From Mesorhizobium sp. WSM4313 (GTDB lineage: Bacteria > Pseudomonadota > Alphaproteobacteria > Rhizobiales > Rhizobiaceae): a stretch of DNA of 64,000 nt. Below, piece by piece: positions 62,820 through 64,000 of this stretch. The notes beneath the pieces were generated by a model. The model was not told the DNA's origin. It ran no database searches and was given only the letters and a program-made list of their open reading frames with translations. The stretch lies in contig NZ_NSFT01000015.1 in assembly GCF_002294725.1 (NCBI RefSeq), positions 1 through 64,000 of the forward strand. The letters run 5' to 3'. Each line of letters opens with the position of its first letter. The stretch's first letter is position 1. The position numbers were made by a program, and so were the translations under genes.

Positions 62820-63617
62820 ATGAAGACTGTTCTCAAGACATTTGCCGCCGCGCTGCTTCTCGGCGTCGCGGCGATGGGCGGAGTGGCCAAGGCCGAGCAG
62901 GTCAAGATCGGCGTCGCCGCCGAACCCTACCCGCCCTTCACCTCGCCCGACGCCAGCGGCAAATGGGTGGGCTGGGAGATCGACTTCGTCAACGCCGTCT
63001 GCGCCGAAGAGAAACTTGACTGCGTGATCACACCGGTGGCCTGGGACGGCATCATCCCGGCTCTGACGACCAAGAAGATCGACGCCATCGTCTCTTCCAT
63101 GTCGATCACCGACGAGCGCAAGAAGACGATCGACTTCTCGGACAAGTACTACAACACCCCGACCGCGATCATCGGGCCGAAGGACCAGAAGTTCGGCGCC
63201 ACGCCGGACGATCTCAAGGGCAAGGTGATCGGCGTCCAGGTCTCGACCGTGCATGCCGTGTACGCGAAGAAGCACTTCACCGGCGCCCAGGAAATCAAGG
63301 AATACCAGACCCAGGATGAAGCCAACCAGGATCTGGCCGCTGGTCGCATCGACGCGGTGCAGGCCGACTCGATCGCGCTCGGCGAATTCCTGAAGTCGGA
63401 CCAGGGCAAGGCCTGCTGCGACCTGAAGGGCATGGTGGCGCCCGACGACGAAGTGCTTGGCCCGGGTGTCGGCGCCGGTATCCGCAAGGAAGACACCGCG
63501 CTCAAGGAAAAGTTCAACGCCGGCATCAAGGCGATCCGCGCCAACGGCAAGTATGACGAGATCTCGAAGAAATATTTCGACTTCGACATCTATGGCGGCG
63601 CCACGCAGTCGAACTGA
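62820..63617 (+). CDS. Amino-acid ABC transporter substrate-binding protein (HisJ/ArgT-like)
   Basis: 265 residues from ATG 62820 (MKTVLKTFAAALLLGVAAMG), with GGGAG eight bases upstream; the longer frame start is rejected. A signal peptide ends in VAKAEQ. AAEPYPPFTSPDASGKWVGW, DFVNAVCAEEKLDC and MSITDERKKTIDFSDKYY are family 3 (basic amino acid) binding signatures. It likely captures arginine or methylarginine, given the divergent DDAH-like gene. Strong hairpins lie just after its stop. Confidence 0.92.
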   Translation: MKTVLKTFAAALLLGVAAMGGVAKAEQVKIGVAAEPYPPFTSPDASGKWVGWEIDFVNAVCAEEKLDCVITPVAWDGIIPALTTKKIDAIVSSMSITDERKKTIDFSDKYYNTPTAIIGPKDQKFGATPDDLKGKVIGVQVSTVHAVYAKKHFTGAQEIKEYQTQDEANQDLAAGRIDAVQADSIALGEFLKSDQGKACCDLKGMVAPDDEVLGPGVGAGIRKEDTALKEKFNAGIKAIRANGKYDEISKKYFDFDIYGGATQSN

Positions 63618-63636
63618 GCCCTCTCGAAATGAGTGA

Positions 63637-63660
63637 GGGCATGGCGTCCGCGCCATGCCC
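63637..63660 (+). promoter_or_regulatory. Hairpin after the amino-acid binding-protein gene
   Basis: GGGCATGGCG (63637-63646) and CGCCATGCCC (63651-63660) form a perfect 10-bp stem with a TCCG tetraloop. A second stem, GCCCTC/GAGGGC (63618-63623, 63635-63640), overlaps its base, so the two exclude each other. No T-run follows. It separates the binding protein from the permease gene. Confidence 0.6.
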
Positions 63661-63726
63661 GATCTTGCCACGCGTGCCCGCCGCTGACCTGACCATCGGC
63701 GGCTCGCCAGCAATCCGGGGACGAAG

Positions 63727-64000
63727 CTGATCGACGCCTTTCTTCCGGCCTCCGCGGCCGGCATCATCGAACTCCTGTCGCCCGTGGCGCCCGGCTGGGG
63801 CGGCACGCTGCTGGTCGGCCTGCTGCATTCGATCGAGATCGCCATAGGCGCGACCTGCCTCGGCCTCATGATCGGCACCGCCGGCGCGTTCGGCAAGCTC
63901 TATGGCGGCCCGGTGACGCGCGATCTGCTCGCGGTCTACACGACTGTCGTGCGCGCCGTGCCGGAACTGGTGCTGATCCTGCTGCTCTATTACGCCGGCA
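63727..64000 (+). CDS. Amino-acid ABC transporter permease, N-terminal part (cut by window edge)
   Basis: At least 91 residues. The frame reads IDAFLPASAAGIIELL, then LLHSIEIAIGATCLGLMIGT and VRAVPELVLILLLYYAG, as in HisQ/OccQ permeases with the conserved R-x-x-P-E-L-V-L. No ATG, GTG or TTG lies between the upstream in-frame stop (63685-63687) and this region, so I propose CTG 63727, with GGGGA nearby. A GTG at 63784 is the alternative. It belongs to the same operon as the two genes before it. Confidence 0.8.
   Translation, partial: MIDAFLPASAAGIIELLSPVAPGWGGTLLVGLLHSIEIAIGATCLGLMIGTAGAFGKLYGGPVTRDLLAVYTTVVRAVPELVLILLLYYAG

Overview
The window looks like a chromosomal segment of a Mesorhizobium-type member of the Rhizobiales. 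Supporting signs are high G+C coding sequence, a succinoglycan-type exo gene set, a class II (CP4-like) EPSP synthase in an aroA-cmk-rpsA run, many sugar and amino-acid ABC transporters in tight ATGA-overlapping operons, and several families of short palindromic intergenic repeats. No insertion sequence, prophage, integrase or CRISPR array is visible.

1-16 kb: exopolysaccharide locus with a lasso-peptide cluster inside it. On the minus strand lie the start of a UDP-glucose dehydrogenase gene, exoK (beta-glycanase), an unknown coiled-coil protein, an ExoU-like glycosyltransferase and a nucleotidyltransferase of the kind found in phospho-lasso-peptide clusters. From 4.58 to 10.4 kb the plus strand carries a complete lasso-peptide cluster: a 50-residue precursor missing from routine ORF calling (4577-4729), the leader-binding RRE protein (B1), the leader peptidase (B2), the lasso cyclase (C), an HPr-kinase-like peptide kinase (K) and an ABC exporter (D). 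The exo genes then resume with exoX (minus) and exoY, exoF, an exoZ-like acyltransferase and exoQ (plus). A truncated fucosyltransferase lies behind exoQ.

16-36 kb: carbohydrate uptake and catabolism. There is an aldehyde dehydrogenase, a ribose-type ABC operon (DeoR regulator, FGGY kinase, RbsA, RbsC and RbsB homologues, TIM-barrel epimerase), a divergent operon (class II aldolase, second FGGY kinase, HAD phosphatase), and a GntR-regulated operon that joins a Cys/Met-type PLP enzyme to a complete CUT1 sugar transporter.

36-50 kb: an L-fucose-type oxidative pathway. A CUT1 transporter, mutarotase, dehydrogenases, fuconate dehydratase and a MaoC protein form one long minus-strand operon. An IclR regulator and a probable fuconolactonase lie divergently. 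A three-gene operon (MaoC-like, CaiB/BaiF CoA-transferase, leaderless solute-binding-fold protein) follows.

50-58 kb: small genes and housekeeping genes: a lipoprotein, a PEBP protein, a Lys/Ala-rich protein, tRNA-Ala(GGC), an acidic FYDLN protein, aroA, cmk, rpsA and a clear terminator. A 160-bp palindromic element sits between aroA and cmk.

58-64 kb: a probable methylarginine/guanidino-compound locus. A DDAH-like hydrolase, a TetR regulator and an AruI-like TPP decarboxylase overlap by four bases each. A polar amino-acid ABC transporter runs divergently and leaves the window.

The most interesting system is the kinase- and nucleotidyltransferase-associated lasso-peptide cluster within the exo locus. 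Its predicted core has a 9-residue Gly1-Asp9 ring and ends in Ser, the residue such kinases phosphorylate.
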